Shown here: positions 32,274-44,968 of the stretch, piece after piece
Numbering within the stretch: the first letter of the stretch is position 1
How the letters are laid out: each line of letters begins with the position of its first letter
Source of the DNA: Paenibacillus polymyxa
GTDB taxonomy: Bacteria; Bacillota; Bacilli; Paenibacillales; Paenibacillaceae
DNA: 64,000 bases
Reading direction: 5' to 3'
NCBI RefSeq assembly: GCF_015710975.1
Contig: NZ_CP049783.1
Span: 3,515,501 to 3,579,500 of the forward strand
The notes under the pieces: model-generated
Told to the model about the DNA's origin: nothing
Databases searched by the model: none
The model's input: only the letters and a program-made list of their open reading frames with translations
Program-made: the position numbers and the translations under genes

Positions 32274-33290
32274 ATGAGTTCACATCCGCTGAAGGACCCA
32301 TTGCGGCGTCCGATTCGTGATTTACGTATATCTGTTACGGATCGCTGCAATTTTCGCTGTTCCTACTGTATGCCAAAAGAAATTTTCGGCGACGATTTTG
32401 CCTTTCTTCCCAAAAGCGAATGCCTATCGTTTGAAGAGATTCATCGGCTTACGGAGCTCTTTGTAGGCCTTGGGGTCAAAAAAATACGACTCACAGGTGG
32501 TGAGCCGTTAATGCGACCGAACCTTCCCGACCTTGTCTCTAGTATTTTGTCTATCAGTGGAGTTGAGGATATAGGGTTGACCACAAATGGTTTGCTACTA
32601 GGGCAACAGGCGCAACACCTCTATGACGCGGGACTGCGACGGCTTAATGTCAGTGTAGACGCTCTGAACCCCGAGCTATTTGGGCAGATGAATGGACGGG
32701 GCATTAAGCCTGCGTTTATATTGAAGCAGATCGATTTTGCAAGAGAAATCGGTTTTGAGATTAAGGTCAATATGGTGGTTCAAAAAGGTGTTAATGATTC
32801 TGAGATTTTGCCGATGGCTGCTTATTTTAAGGACCAGGGAATAACTCTTCGTTTTATTGAATTTATGGATGTAGGTAACGATACCGGATGGAGCTTCAAA
32901 AAGGTAGTAACAAAAGAAGAAATTATGGAGCGACTTAAGAATGAGTACGAGTTGGAGCCGGTAGATCAGAATTACTTTGGAGAAGTGGCAAAACGTTACC
33001 GTTATAAAGACAGCGACGCGCAAGTTGGCTTTATTACTTCGGTTTCGGATTCGTTTTGCTCATCCTGCACGCGTGCCCGTTTATCTTCTGATGGTAAGTT
33101 TTATACGTGTTTGTTTGCTTCAGACGGATTTGATTTGCGCCAGATGCTTCGTAACGGGGCGAATGATCAGGAATTACTTGATGCGATTACTTCAGTATGG
33201 GAACAACGCATAGATCGGTATTCCGATGAACGTACAGAACAGACTACAAACAACAGAAAAAAAATTAACATGTCCTACATTGGCGGCTGA
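32274..33290 (+). CDS. moaA: MoaA: GTP 3',8-cyclase
   Basis: The radical SAM enzyme that starts Mo-cofactor synthesis from GTP. 338 residues with the N-terminal cluster C25-x3-C29-x2-C32, L-T-G-G-E-P-L, a C-terminal second cluster ([10 protein letters not shown] and Y-T-C-L-F), and a terminal Y-I-G-G; the Gly-Gly tail is needed in MoaA. ATG 32274 follows AAGAAGGTGG by 4 nt; the GTG at 32205 gives an unconserved extension. MoaC, MogA, MoeA and MobA are not in the window. Confidence 0.95.
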   Translation: MSSHPLKDPLRRPIRDLRISVTDRCNFRCSYCMPKEIFGDDFAFLPKSECLSFEEIHRLTELFVGLGVKKIRLTGGEPLMRPNLPDLVSSILSISGVEDIGLTTNGLLLGQQAQHLYDAGLRRLNVSVDALNPELFGQMNGRGIKPAFILKQIDFAREIGFEIKVNMVVQKGVNDSEILPMAAYFKDQGITLRFIEFMDVGNDTGWSFKKVVTKEEIMERLKNEYELEPVDQNYFGEVAKRYRYKDSDAQVGFITSVSDSFCSSCTRARLSSDGKFYTCLFASDGFDLRQMLRNGANDQELLDAITSVWEQRIDRYSDERTEQTTNNRKKINMSYIGG

Positions 33291-33358
33291 CATTTTTATC
33301 CTGGTAATGTGCCGTATTCGATGTGGATATTCCCAAAAAGAAAGCGCAAACATTTTTG

Positions 33359-33387
33359 TTGGCAAAACTTAAATTCGATGTTATTAT
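33359..33387 (+). promoter_or_regulatory. Promoter of the licT-bgl operon
   Basis: TTGGCA (33359-33364), a 17-nt spacer and TATTAT (33382-33387), just upstream of the first antiterminator RNA site. Confidence 0.65.
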
Positions 33388-33393
33388 GATCTT

Positions 33394-33420
33394 GGGATTG
33401 TTACTGAAAAGGCAAAACCC
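33394..33420 (+). promoter_or_regulatory. RAT 1: LicT/BglG antiterminator RNA site
   Basis: It contains GGATTGTTACTG followed by AGGCAAAACC, the strongly conserved ends of the ribonucleic antiterminator bound by LicT-type proteins. It overlaps the left arm of the following terminator, so LicT binding prevents termination ahead of its own gene. Confidence 0.85.
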
Positions 33421-33465
33421 GGGACATGGAACTGGACTTCCATGTGTTGGGTTTTGCCTTTTCTT
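33409..33465 (+). terminator. Conditional terminator 1 upstream of licT
   Basis: AAGGCAAAACCC pairs with GGGTTTTGCCTT (12 bp) around an inner perfect 8-bp hairpin ACATGGAA / TTCCATGT, then T-rich. It shares its left arm with RAT 1. Confidence 0.85.
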
Positions 33466-33527
33466 TTGTATACAGATTTGCAATAACGTAGAAAGGTGAG
33501 TGATAGTGTAGGGCTTATTCCTCTTTA

Positions 33528-33541
33528 TGAATGCGCTTTCA
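33528..33541 (+). promoter_or_regulatory. cre-like catabolite control site
   Basis: TGAATGCGCTTTCA matches the CcpA cre consensus TGWNANCGNTNWCA at all but one fixed position. Lying within the transcribed leader of licT, it would act as a roadblock. The 220-nt stretch between terminator 1 and licT holds no other recognised element. Confidence 0.45.
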
Positions 33542-33685
33542 TTTTAATGGGTTTATAAATCTACACATTATAGTTTGGTTTACAGCGAAAGCTTGATCGG
33601 CTATTACCGTCTTGTGACCTATCTGAAATATCGCCCAGCATCTAAATCCTTTTTTAGATTATTGCGGGATCAGGGGGCAGCCAGA

Positions 33686-34513
33686 ATGATCATAACAAAG
33701 ATATTTAATAATAACGCCATAATAGCCAAAGATTCAAAAAGGCATGAATTTGTTGTTATGGGTCGTGGAATTGCATTCAAAAAGAATGCAGGAGAACAAG
33801 TAGAAGAGCATTTAATTGAAAAGGTGTTTGTACTTAAACAAAAAGATGCTTCAGAGAAATTTAAATTACTGTTAGAGGATGTCCCTACAGAATATGTTTC
33901 GTTATGCTATGACATCATTGAATATGGAAAGAGCATATTGGAAGCACAGCTGAGCGACTATGTATATGTTTCGCTTACAGATCACATGAACAATGCATTT
34001 AAAATGTTTGATGAAGGGTTTAAAAATGCAAATCCGCTCATCTGGGAAATTAAAAAATTTTATCCTAAAGAGTTTGGAGTTGGCTTAAAAGCGCTGGAGT
34101 TTATTGAAGACGAAACAGGTAAACGATTGTCTGAAGATGAAGCAGGTAATATAGCTCTTCATTTAATCAATGCTCAAGTCAACAGCTCCTACCATAAAGT
34201 AGCGAATGTCGCTCAGCAAACTCAAAAAATACAGGATATCTTAAATATTATTAAATATTCTTACAATATAACTCTGGATGAACACTCGACCAGCTATGAA
34301 CGATTTATTACACATTTAAGGTTTTTCTTTCAGCGATTAATTCAAAAAGAAAAAAAATTAGCACTGGAAGATGATTTTCTATTAAGGCAAGTGAAAGCAA
34401 AGTACAAAAAAGCTTACAACTGTATGCTAAAGATTGAGAAATACTTGGACACGGTATTGTCAGATGAAGAAAAACTGTATATAACGATTCATATTCAGCG
34501 CGTAACTCAATGA
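33686..34513 (+). CDS. licT: LicT: BglG-family transcriptional antiterminator
   Basis: 275 residues: an N-terminal RNA-binding CAT domain (M-I-I-T-K-I-F-N-N-N, G-R-G-I-A-F) and two PRD domains. The four phosphorylation histidines are at H100, H159, H210 and H269, essentially the positions in B. subtilis LicT. BglP phosphorylates PRD1 to inactivate it without substrate, and HPr phosphorylates PRD2 to activate it when preferred sugars are absent. ATG 33686 has AGGGGG 7 nt upstream. It binds RAT 1 and RAT 2. Confidence 0.95.
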   Translation: MIITKIFNNNAIIAKDSKRHEFVVMGRGIAFKKNAGEQVEEHLIEKVFVLKQKDASEKFKLLLEDVPTEYVSLCYDIIEYGKSILEAQLSDYVYVSLTDHMNNAFKMFDEGFKNANPLIWEIKKFYPKEFGVGLKALEFIEDETGKRLSEDEAGNIALHLINAQVNSSYHKVANVAQQTQKIQDILNIIKYSYNITLDEHSTSYERFITHLRFFFQRLIQKEKKLALEDDFLLRQVKAKYKKAYNCMLKIEKYLDTVLSDEEKLYITIHIQRVTQ

Positions 34514-34531
34514 CCAATTGAATAACTCCTT

Positions 34532-34550
34532 GGATTGTTACTGGTAATGC

Positions 34551-34560
<10 letters not shown>
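34532..34560 (+). promoter_or_regulatory. RAT 2: antiterminator RNA site before bglP
   Basis: GGATTGTTACTGG followed by GCAGGCGAAACC; close to the B. subtilis bglP/licS RAT. It overlaps the left arm of the second terminator. Confidence 0.88.
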
Positions 34561-36546
<1,986 letters not shown>

Positions 36547-36571
36547 GCTACCCATATTTTAGGAGGAATGA

Positions 36572-38032
<1,461 letters not shown>

Positions 38033-38065
38033 GCCTTAGTGTGTGTCTTCAAAAAGTGATACAGT

Positions 38066-38100
38066 CAGCGCGTACCAATCCCATAGGTATGCGCTGTTTG
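38066..38100 (+). terminator. Terminator of the bgl operon
   Basis: CAGCGCGTACC / GGTATGCGCTG stem (one G-U pair), 9-nt loop, then TTTGGATTT. Confidence 0.7.
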
Positions 38101-38258
38101 GATTTAAAACGACTTCCCTTCAGTAAACGACGGAGGTTGTATACAATTTAGGGGATCAACATAGTCAATCGTATGTTAATTTTACTAAACACATGGGGTG
38201 AAAATGTCGAAATAAAGGGTAGGGTGGATAACAAAATATAAGGAAGTGGATACATATT

Positions 38259-39095
38259 ATGAATCAAGTAGAAGCTGTTTTGTCTGCCATGCCGTTTATT
38301 AGAGAAGCTGCACGACATGATGTTTTAATATCTGTAATGGATAAAGAAAAATTTCTATTCTTTCAGTCGGGGAAAAGTTTAGTCTATGATTTCAAGGCAG
38401 GCGACCCTCTCCCTGATGTACACAAGAACTTCAAAATGCTAGTAGGCGGAGAAAAGACCCGAGTTCGCTATGATGCCGAAGTTTTCGGGTTTGCTGCTGA
38501 TTCTTACTTTCATCCGATAAAGAATGAACAGAATGAGATTGAGGCAGTAATGTGCATCACCTATAGTATGGATAATCAGGATCAACTTAAGAAGTTGATG
38601 AGCCAAGCAGAGGATGTTACAAGCAAGCTAGTGGAAGGGATTCAGCATGTAGCAGCCCATTCGGAGGAGCTTAGTGCGACAGCCGAGGAAATTTTAAGCA
38701 ATACGAAAAAGGCGGTTGAGGACTCTGGTAATGTGACTGAGGTGGCTGGCTACATCAAGGAAATTTCAGAGCAGACAAACTTGCTTGGACTAAATGCAGC
38801 CATTGAAGCTGCTCGGGTGGGTGAGGCAGGAGCAGGATTTGGGGTTGTTGCCGCAGAAATCCGCAAGATGTCTACGGGCACCAAGGAAGCCACTGGGCGA
38901 ATCGAGCAATCCTTGCAAGCTGTCAGACAATCGGTTTATAGTATGGAACAAGAGATTACGCAGATTACTGTATCTTCCCAAGAGCAGGCCAAGCTTGTGT
39001 CGGAGTTCATGAATATTATTGATCAATTAAATGATACCAACCAAGGCTTGAGAGGTTTAATAGAGAAAATCACGAATGATGTGGATGTAAAATAA
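38259..39095 (+). CDS. Soluble YfmS-like chemotaxis transducer
   Basis: 278 residues without membrane segments. The N-terminal 110 residues are a small PAS/cache-like sensor, followed by a short methyl-accepting signalling domain with the conserved tip [18 protein letters not shown] and [13 protein letters not shown]. It resembles B. subtilis YfmS, a cytosolic transducer that works with CheV. The ligand is unknown. It stands alone between terminators. Confidence 0.88.
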   Translation: MNQVEAVLSAMPFIREAARHDVLISVMDKEKFLFFQSGKSLVYDFKAGDPLPDVHKNFKMLVGGEKTRVRYDAEVFGFAADSYFHPIKNEQNEIEAVMCITYSMDNQDQLKKLMSQAEDVTSKLVEGIQHVAAHSEELSATAEEILSNTKKAVEDSGNVTEVAGYIKEISEQTNLLGLNAAIEAARVGEAGAGFGVVAAEIRKMSTGTKEATGRIEQSLQAVRQSVYSMEQEITQITVSSQEQAKLVSEFMNIIDQLNDTNQGLRGLIEKITNDVDVK

Positions 39096-39105
39096 AGATT
39101 GGAAG

Positions 39106-39168
39106 AAGTCTCGGTCTGTGAATTGTGCATTCCGTCATGGAAATGTGATCACAGGGCGAGACTTTTTT
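39106..39168 (+). terminator. Terminator of the soluble transducer gene
   Basis: AAGTCTCG / CGAGACTT pairs, continued by CTGTGA / TCACAG, then a run of T. It overlaps the first part of an open frame starting at GTG 39118, which argues that the following gene starts later. Confidence 0.75.
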
Positions 39169-39201
39169 AAGTTTATTAAATCATTTGGAGTGGATACATA
39201 T

Positions 39202-39552
39202 ATGAATTTGAATGGGTTGAATGAACAGAGTTACACAGAACTAGAGGATTATTGGGTGCGTGTATTTCTAAATTTAGTACAAGATCAGGATAAAGAGAAC
39301 TGGGTGATTCCTTATTACAACACATCCTTTTCTAATGGTCAGAAAGTTATGGATATGAACCCCATTTTTTCGGCTAAATCGAAAATAAGTCATAAATCCA
39401 TCAGAATCATTCATGAAACGGTTAATGAGGGGGATGATGTTCACTATTGGTTAGATACGAATGGGAAAAACGAATTAGTTATTATTTGTTCCCCATCACA
39501 GCAACATGTGCACAAGGTAAAGGGGATCATTAAACGCTGGATTTATGAATGA
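39202..39552 (+). CDS. Unrecognised 116-residue protein
   Basis: Start ATG 39202 with TTGGAGTGG upstream is preferred over GTG 39118, which lies inside the preceding terminator. The product is soluble, with an N-terminal Y-T-E-L-E-D-Y-W-V-R-V-F helix and later H-Y-W-L-D-T. No family is recognised. Confidence 0.5.
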   Translation: MNLNGLNEQSYTELEDYWVRVFLNLVQDQDKENWVIPYYNTSFSNGQKVMDMNPIFSAKSKISHKSIRIIHETVNEGDDVHYWLDTNGKNELVIICSPSQQHVHKVKGIIKRWIYE

Positions 39553-39638
39553 GATCCATTATCCATAATCAAATCTTTTCCGATATAATAGGGAAGAGAA
39601 GCCATAGAACAGATACTACCTCAGAGAGGTGATTTACA

Positions 39639-40445
39639 ATGACCGTTGATATTCTCCGACGTAATAATGTAAAAGTGTTGGGTACAGGCAGCCAGACGAT
39701 TGTATTTGCTCACGGCTTTGGATGCGATCAGGATATGTGGCGTTATATCGTCCCTAGCTTTATCGACAACTACCAAATCGTCTTATTTGATTACGTTGGT
39801 TCTGGAGATTCCCAAATAAAATACTATGATTCCCAAAAATACAGTGACTTGCAAGGATATGCCCAAGATGTGCTGGATATTATGGAAGCGTTAGAATTAC
39901 GGAATACCATATTCGTCGGACACTCCGTTAGCAGCATGATCGGAATGCTCGCATCCATCCGAAGCCCTCAATATTTTGAACGCATTGTCATGCTCGGTCC
40001 TTCTCCACGCTATGTGAATGACCTGCCTTCTTATTATGGAGGTTTCGATAAGAGTGATATTGATGAATTACTGGATATGATGCAAATGAACTTTATTGGC
40101 TGGGCTAGTTACATGGCGCCCATTGCTATGCAAAATCCCGAGCGAGGGGACTTAACCGAAGAGTTGGAAAAGGCATTTTGCTCCAGAGATCCTCATATTG
40201 CACGGCAATTCGCAGAGGTTACATTTTTTTCAGATTGCCGTGTCGATCTTCAGCATGCTTCGGTTCCTACGCTTATTCTCCAGTGCTCTGATGATAGTAT
40301 TGCTCCAATTGAGGTAGGGGATTATTTGCATACCCATCTTAGAAATAGCAGACTTCAGCAGATGAGAGCAAAGGGGCATTATCCTCATTTAAGCCAACCA
40401 GGAGAAACGAGCGATTTAATCAAAGAATATTTAGCCAGTGTGTAA
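39639..40445 (+). CDS. rsbQ: RsbQ-like alpha/beta hydrolase
   Basis: 268 residues with the catalytic triad at S96 (G-H-S-V-S-S), D219 and H247, the same positions as in B. subtilis RsbQ. RsbQ makes or processes a small hydrophobic molecule sensed by the PAS domain of its partner RsbP in energy-stress signalling; it is also related to plant karrikin receptors. Here the next gene (25 nt on) is a PAS-GGDEF protein, not a PP2C phosphatase, so the output is probably c-di-GMP. AGAGAGGTG precedes ATG 39639. Confidence 0.9.
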   Translation: MTVDILRRNNVKVLGTGSQTIVFAHGFGCDQDMWRYIVPSFIDNYQIVLFDYVGSGDSQIKYYDSQKYSDLQGYAQDVLDIMEALELRNTIFVGHSVSSMIGMLASIRSPQYFERIVMLGPSPRYVNDLPSYYGGFDKSDIDELLDMMQMNFIGWASYMAPIAMQNPERGDLTEELEKAFCSRDPHIARQFAEVTFFSDCRVDLQHASVPTLILQCSDDSIAPIEVGDYLHTHLRNSRLQQMRAKGHYPHLSQPGETSDLIKEYLASV

Positions 40446-40469
40446 TATTGAAAGAAAGGCAGTCGTGCA

Positions 40470-41453
40470 ATGGATATTCAATTAGATAAAGCTCCCTGTG
40501 GATACTTTTCAATTTCGGACGCTGGGATCATTCAATCGGTAAATCAAACTTTATTGGACATGCTTCTTTATGAACGCGATCAATTGCTCGGGCGGCCGAT
40601 TGAAACGACAATGTCTGTTACGAACAAGCTATTTTTTCATACTTATTTTTATCCCTACATCCAGTTGTACGGGCATGTTGATGAGATGTACTTCTCGTTT
40701 CGCACAAGTGATCGACAGGATGTGCCTGTACTTCTAAACGGGATTCGGCAGGAACGCAATGGAGAAGCTGTTATTGATTGTGTAGTGCTTATGATGCGTA
40801 AGCGGATTGAATATGAGAAAGATATACTACAGACCAAAACCAAGCTTCAGGAATTATATCAGGCGACGAATGAAGCAAACCAGAAGCTTGAACGGTTGCA
40901 CGAAGAATATGAAATCAAACAGCAGGAACTAGTGCGGATCAATCACCAGCTAGAAACGATGGCGTCAACCGACCCGTTAACTGGGCTTAAAAATAGAAGA
41001 TATTTTCAAGATCAATTACAAATCAGCCTAGCCTCCTTTCAAGAGACCGGAATACCTTTCTCGTTGCTGATCATTGATATTGATCGTTTCAAAAGCATTA
41101 ATGATACTTATGGTCATCCGGTGGGCGACCTGGTGCTCACTAATCTGGCTGAGTTACTACAATCCATGTCACGGGAGATAGACATTGTCGCTCGTTATGG
41201 TGGCGAGGAGTTTGTCATTATTCTTCCGGGCAACGATCAAGAGGAAGCCATTCGTACGGCAGAAAGATATCGTTCCATGACGGCCTCAAGGGATTGGGGA
41301 GAATACAGCATTACTGTGAGTATCGGTGTGGCAACGGTTACGCAAGCGGATACGGAACAATCGATAGTTCATCAAGCGGATTTGGCACTGTATGCTTCTA
41401 AGAGTGGCGGGAGAAACCAGGTCACGCATTCAGCAAGTCTCGTAAAGAGATAG
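40470..41453 (+). CDS. PAS-GGDEF diguanylate cyclase paired with RsbQ
   Basis: 327 residues: a PAS domain (about 5-110, opening A-P-C-G-Y-F-S-I-S), a coiled coil (about 115-165) and a GGDEF domain with active site R-Y-G-G-E-E-F. An intact product-inhibition I-site R-E-I-D lies five residues before G-G-E-E-F. It makes c-di-GMP from GTP. The PAS domain stands in the place of that of RsbP next to RsbQ, suggesting that it senses the RsbQ product. AAAGGCAG precedes ATG 40470. Confidence 0.92.
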   Translation: MDIQLDKAPCGYFSISDAGIIQSVNQTLLDMLLYERDQLLGRPIETTMSVTNKLFFHTYFYPYIQLYGHVDEMYFSFRTSDRQDVPVLLNGIRQERNGEAVIDCVVLMMRKRIEYEKDILQTKTKLQELYQATNEANQKLERLHEEYEIKQQELVRINHQLETMASTDPLTGLKNRRYFQDQLQISLASFQETGIPFSLLIIDIDRFKSINDTYGHPVGDLVLTNLAELLQSMSREIDIVARYGGEEFVIILPGNDQEEAIRTAERYRSMTASRDWGEYSITVSIGVATVTQADTEQSIVHQADLALYASKSGGRNQVTHSASLVKR

Positions 41454-41493
41454 ATAGAGGCTTCATTAACTATATGAAGAGCTGGAGGATAAA

Positions 41494-41889
41494 ATGGGCG
41501 AAGCGTACAAGCTGGACTGTGATATCTGTGCTTATACTGAGAACATATTTGTCGGGTTTGGTTTATTGTATATGCGTTTGGAATCCATTGCTTCGTTTGT
41601 ACAGGATGCTGCCCTTAAACGGCGTATTGAGGAATTCATAGGCAACCCTTCGACGAGATATGATGCTTATGACGCTCTGTATGTGTGCCCGGTCTGTCAG
41701 GCCATCCGCAATGAATTGTTTATTGAGATGGAATCGGACTCATCACAGTATAAAATTTCTTATGCTTGTCCTAGATGCGCGAGTGTTATGCAGCAGGAAC
41801 ACATTGAAAACAATGTGCCGGTTCATTTGAGCTGCCCAGCATGTGAGAAGGGTAAATTGAAGGCAACGTTTTATATGGATTGGGATTAA
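41494..41889 (+). CDS. Zinc-ribbon protein of unknown function
   Basis: 131 residues with four Cys pairs: C-D-I-C near residue 9, C-P-V-C near 65, C-P-R-C near 91 and C-P-A-C near 110. These could form two zinc ribbons. Start ATG 41494 has GCTGGAGG upstream; the gene is 40 nt after the diguanylate cyclase gene and may be in the same unit. No known family is recognised. Confidence 0.65.
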   Translation: MGEAYKLDCDICAYTENIFVGFGLLYMRLESIASFVQDAALKRRIEEFIGNPSTRYDAYDALYVCPVCQAIRNELFIEMESDSSQYKISYACPRCASVMQQEHIENNVPVHLSCPACEKGKLKATFYMDWD

Positions 41890-41961
41890 TAGATTCCCCG
41901 AATATCTCCACAGCATACTCCAATAAGCCTGGTCAAACCAGTCAAATTCAGCTAATATTAA

Positions 41962-41976
41962 TGATAACGATTCTCA
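41962..41976. promoter_or_regulatory. Fur box upstream of the AraC gene
   Basis: TGATAACGATTCTCA fits the 7-1-7 Fur consensus TGATAAT-N-ATTATCA with two mismatches. It lies 44-58 nt before GTG 42020 and implies iron repression. Confidence 0.65.
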
Positions 41977-42019
41977 TTTGTGGTATCAGAATGAATGAAA
42001 ACCTTTGAGGTGGACGCTA

Positions 42020-42982
42020 GTGAATTCAAATTCGTTATCATTAATATATCAGCATTATTTAGAAAAAACTCCGTTTAGAAAACAAAACGAGCATACGTAT
42101 ATAATGTTACCGGAAGCGGGCGACGGACATATTTACCGAGTTACGACTTACAGCGGAATCGAGATTGTGTATTCGCATATTCAATATCACGAGCCTTATC
42201 CGACGAACTTTGCCTCCAGAGGACAAATGATTGAACTTCAATTTGCACTTTCGGGTCAACGTCATGTAAATATAGCTGGTCTGGACTACACGCTCCCGAT
42301 AGGGCGGGGTGCTCTTATTTTTTTACAGGATTTCAAAGCATATTTCCATCCTCCCGTTAACGAACAATACCAATCCTTTGCGCTTGGCATTCCTGTCTCG
42401 TTGTTTAATTATGCAGCTTCACAGTTGGCAGCTCGTCGACAGGTAGCTATTGAATTTAGTCAAATTCTGAAGGGTGCCGCGTTCCATCATCTTAGTTTTG
42501 AACTGGATCACAGAAGTATAGTGATGATTGAACATTTGATCAAAGACTTGAAAAGTGTGCATAGATCGCCTTTATTAATGGAAGCAGCGGCACTAGAGAT
42601 TTTGAATAGGTTTATGATTCAATTATTTGATTTAACTCCCATGCCCGAAGGCCTATCTAAAGAAGATGTCAGAAAGTTGCATATGGCTCGGCAAATCCTT
42701 GAATCCAGCATGATTGATCCTCCTTCACTGATCGCATTATCAAAAAAGGTTGGATTAAATGATTTTAAATTAAAAAAAGGATTCAAAGCATGTTTTGGAA
42801 CAACTGTATTTGAACATTTGCGCCAAATTCGTCTTGAATATGCGATGAAGCTGCTTCGAAGCCAGGAAAGCAATGTAACAGAAGCTGCGATGGCTGTAGG
42901 ATACAGTAATGTGAGTGCATTTTCAGAGCAATTTTTCCGGGAATACGGAGTGAAGCCATCATCTTTAAAGAAATTATTTTAA
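42020..42982 (+). CDS. AraC-family regulator, iron-linked (PchR/YbtA-like)
   Basis: 320 residues. The C-terminal AraC double helix-turn-helix (L-I-A-L-S-K-K-V-G-L-N-D-F-K-L-K-K-G-F then V-T-E-A-A-M-A-V-G-Y-S-N-V-S-A-F) follows the 'F-K-L-K-x-G-F' wording typical of siderophore-responsive PchR/YbtA regulators. The N-terminal half is a ligand-binding domain. GTG 42020 lies 6 nt after GAGGTGG; TTG 42005 is the alternative. A Fur box lies upstream, yet no siderophore or iron-transport gene is adjacent. Confidence 0.85.
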   Translation: MNSNSLSLIYQHYLEKTPFRKQNEHTYIMLPEAGDGHIYRVTTYSGIEIVYSHIQYHEPYPTNFASRGQMIELQFALSGQRHVNIAGLDYTLPIGRGALIFLQDFKAYFHPPVNEQYQSFALGIPVSLFNYAASQLAARRQVAIEFSQILKGAAFHHLSFELDHRSIVMIEHLIKDLKSVHRSPLLMEAAALEILNRFMIQLFDLTPMPEGLSKEDVRKLHMARQILESSMIDPPSLIALSKKVGLNDFKLKKGFKACFGTTVFEHLRQIRLEYAMKLLRSQESNVTEAAMAVGYSNVSAFSEQFFREYGVKPSSLKKLF

Positions 42983-43026
42983 AAATTCTGTTTTGACCAT
43001 GTTAAAAAATATTAAGTAAACAAAAA

Positions 43027-43063
43027 GCTGGAACCCTGTATAGATAGGATTCCAGCCTTTTTA
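43027..43063. terminator. Bidirectional terminator between araC-type gene and SLH gene
   Basis: GCTGGAAcCCT / AGGaTTCCAGC stem flanked by AAAAA on the left and TTTTTA on the right, between convergent genes. Confidence 0.8.
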
Positions 43064-43071
43064 TTTCGTGC

Positions 43072-44667
43072 TTATTTCACGAAAGTTTCAATGCCATCTG
43101 TATTGATGGTTGAAGTATGGGTACGAGACGCTTCTTCAATATTTTTGAATGCCCAGTAATCTGTTGGTACATCCTTCCATGTAGCCTGAATGGTTCCTTC
43201 CAGGGGTCCTCGTTTTAAGATTGTGTTCAAAATTGTAACGGTTTCTACGCGTGTTATATATTTATTGGGTTGGAAGCTTCCATCATTATAGCCGGTAATC
43301 CATCCTGCATTAGCTAACGCTACAATGGAATCTCTTGCCCAATGTTTTTCGATATCGGTATAAGGAGAAGCTGCGGTTTGTGTTCCTTTAAGCTGCTTCC
43401 AGGATGCGAGTATTGCTGCCATTTCTGCACGGGTAATGGGTTGCTCTGGTCGAAATGTTCCATCTGCATACCCATTCATGAGGTGCTGTGTCGTAAGTGC
43501 TATAATCGAATCCTTTGCCCAATACGTGCTAGGTACATCTTTGTATGTCGTTGAGCCTTCTTTTGTCTCCAACTTCATAATCCTAGCCATCATTGCAGCG
43601 GTTTCAGCCCGTGTAATCGACTGGTCCGGTCGGAAAGTACCATCCTGATAACCCGTTATATATTTTTCATGCGCAACCTCGGATTGCTCTACTGGCATGA
43701 TTTCTGGAGTCGGTAAAACCGTTGAAGAAACCGATGGTGATGAAGGTGTGGTTGTTTCACTGGAAGAAGATGAATCACTGCTATCCGTGTTATCCTTCTT
43801 ATCTTTTTTATTGCTACTGCTGCTGTCGTTATTGCTAGTATCACCAGTTCCGCCAGTGTTTTCAGTACCACCAGTGCTTGCATTTCCATTTACAACCTGT
43901 ATATACGCTTCAGATGTACTCGGGGCAAATCGAGCATCCCCGCTGTATATAGCAGTGATCGCGTGGCTTCCCACACTTAAGTCTCTTGTAGTGTAGTACC
44001 CATTGGCATAGCCGTTCGAAATGCCCACCGGCTCCATCGTCAGCGTATCTAATACATTCGTGCCGTCCATAAGAATGACCGTTCCAGTTAAATCGCCCGA
44101 CGTTTGTGGGTTTGAAGTTGTCCTCACGCTAAACCTTACTTCTTGACCTTGACTAGACGGATTCGTCGAACTCAATACTGTAGTTACTGTAGGTCTCAGT
44201 GAAGGTGTAGGCGCAGGTGCAGATGCATTTACGACCTGAATGTATGGCTCAGATGTACTGGGAATAAAACGAGCATCCCCACTATATATAGCCGTAATCG
44301 GGTGACTTCCCACACTTAAATTACTTGTGGTGTAAGTGGCAGTGGCATATCCATTCGCAATGCCATTTGGCCTCATCGTCAGCGTATCTAATATATCCGT
44401 ACCATCCATAAGGACCACCGTGCCGGTTAAATCCTTCGTAATTTGTGGAGTTGAGATGGTTTTGATGCTAAACGTTACGGATTGGCCTTGTTTAGAAGGG
44501 TTTGTCCAACTCGTTACCGTGGTTTCAGTAGCATACACAGCATCCGTTACACTAGGTGCTGGTGGGGAGGTTGCATACACTGCACTCTCGGAAAAACTCC
44601 ATGTCCAGGTTCCAAATAAAACGATAACAGCAAGATAAGATAAACAAAAAGACTTGATTTTACGCAT
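43072..44667 (-). CDS. S-layer-homology protein with two Ig-like repeats
   Basis: 531 residues with a Sec signal peptide (about 1-32). Two near-identical bacterial Ig-like repeats (about residues 38-147 and 156-263) share L-T-G-T-V-[VI]-L-M-D-G-T, L-D-T-L-T-M and H-[PA]-I-T-A-I-Y-S-G-D-A-R-F. Next comes a low-complexity Ser/Asp/Lys/Thr linker (265-320). Three SLH domains at the C-terminus (I-T-G-Y-Q-D-G-T-F-R-P, M-N-G-Y-A-D-G-T-F-R-P, I-T-G-Y-N-D-G-S-F-Q-P) bind secondary cell-wall polymer. No enzymatic domain is seen; an adhesin or structural S-layer-associated role is likely. GGAGG lies 6 nt before ATG 44667. Confidence 0.93.
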   Translation of the reverse strand: MRKIKSFCLSYLAVIVLFGTWTWSFSESAVYATSPPAPSVTDAVYATETTVTSWTNPSKQGQSVTFSIKTISTPQITKDLTGTVVLMDGTDILDTLTMRPNGIANGYATATYTTSNLSVGSHPITAIYSGDARFIPSTSEPYIQVVNASAPAPTPSLRPTVTTVLSSTNPSSQGQEVRFSVRTTSNPQTSGDLTGTVILMDGTNVLDTLTMEPVGISNGYANGYYTTRDLSVGSHAITAIYSGDARFAPSTSEAYIQVVNGNASTGGTENTGGTGDTSNNDSSSSNKKDKKDNTDSSDSSSSSETTTPSSPSVSSTVLPTPEIMPVEQSEVAHEKYITGYQDGTFRPDQSITRAETAAMMARIMKLETKEGSTTYKDVPSTYWAKDSIIALTTQHLMNGYADGTFRPEQPITRAEMAAILASWKQLKGTQTAASPYTDIEKHWARDSIVALANAGWITGYNDGSFQPNKYITRVETVTILNTILKRGPLEGTIQATWKDVPTDYWAFKNIEEASRTHTSTINTDGIETFVK

Positions 44668-44885
44668 AAATTTCCTCCATAAAATTCCGGTGTCACGATG
44701 AACTTACTAAGATCCTCCATGATGACTAACCTACTAATATAATTTTCTTTCTTACACTACTGATTTACTATACTAAATGCCTCTGAACCAATTCTGAACC
44801 AAATCGATAAAAACCGTGCCCAATTCACATGGCTAGAAGGGGATCACGATTTGCGAGCCTTTTCCGTAATTTCTCAGAGCAAATG

Positions 44886-44919
44886 CAAAAAGGGTCAACC
44901 AGAAAGAAATGGTTGACCT
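44886..44919 (-). terminator. Terminator of the membrane chemoreceptor gene
   Basis: Perfect 9-bp stem GGTCAACCA / TGGTTGACC with an 8-nt loop; on the minus strand it is followed by CTTTTTGC. The rest of the gap 44668-44968 holds only the promoter side of the SLH gene, in which no clear hexamers were identified. Confidence 0.78.
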
Positions 44920-44968
44920 CATAATATGAATGACAGTTTAGCGTGATATTTTGGAAAGACTTATTCCG

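Noticed and set aside
39118..39201. Longer N-terminus of the protein at 39202
   Set aside because: The region forms the right half of a good terminator for the preceding gene and has no ribosome binding site.
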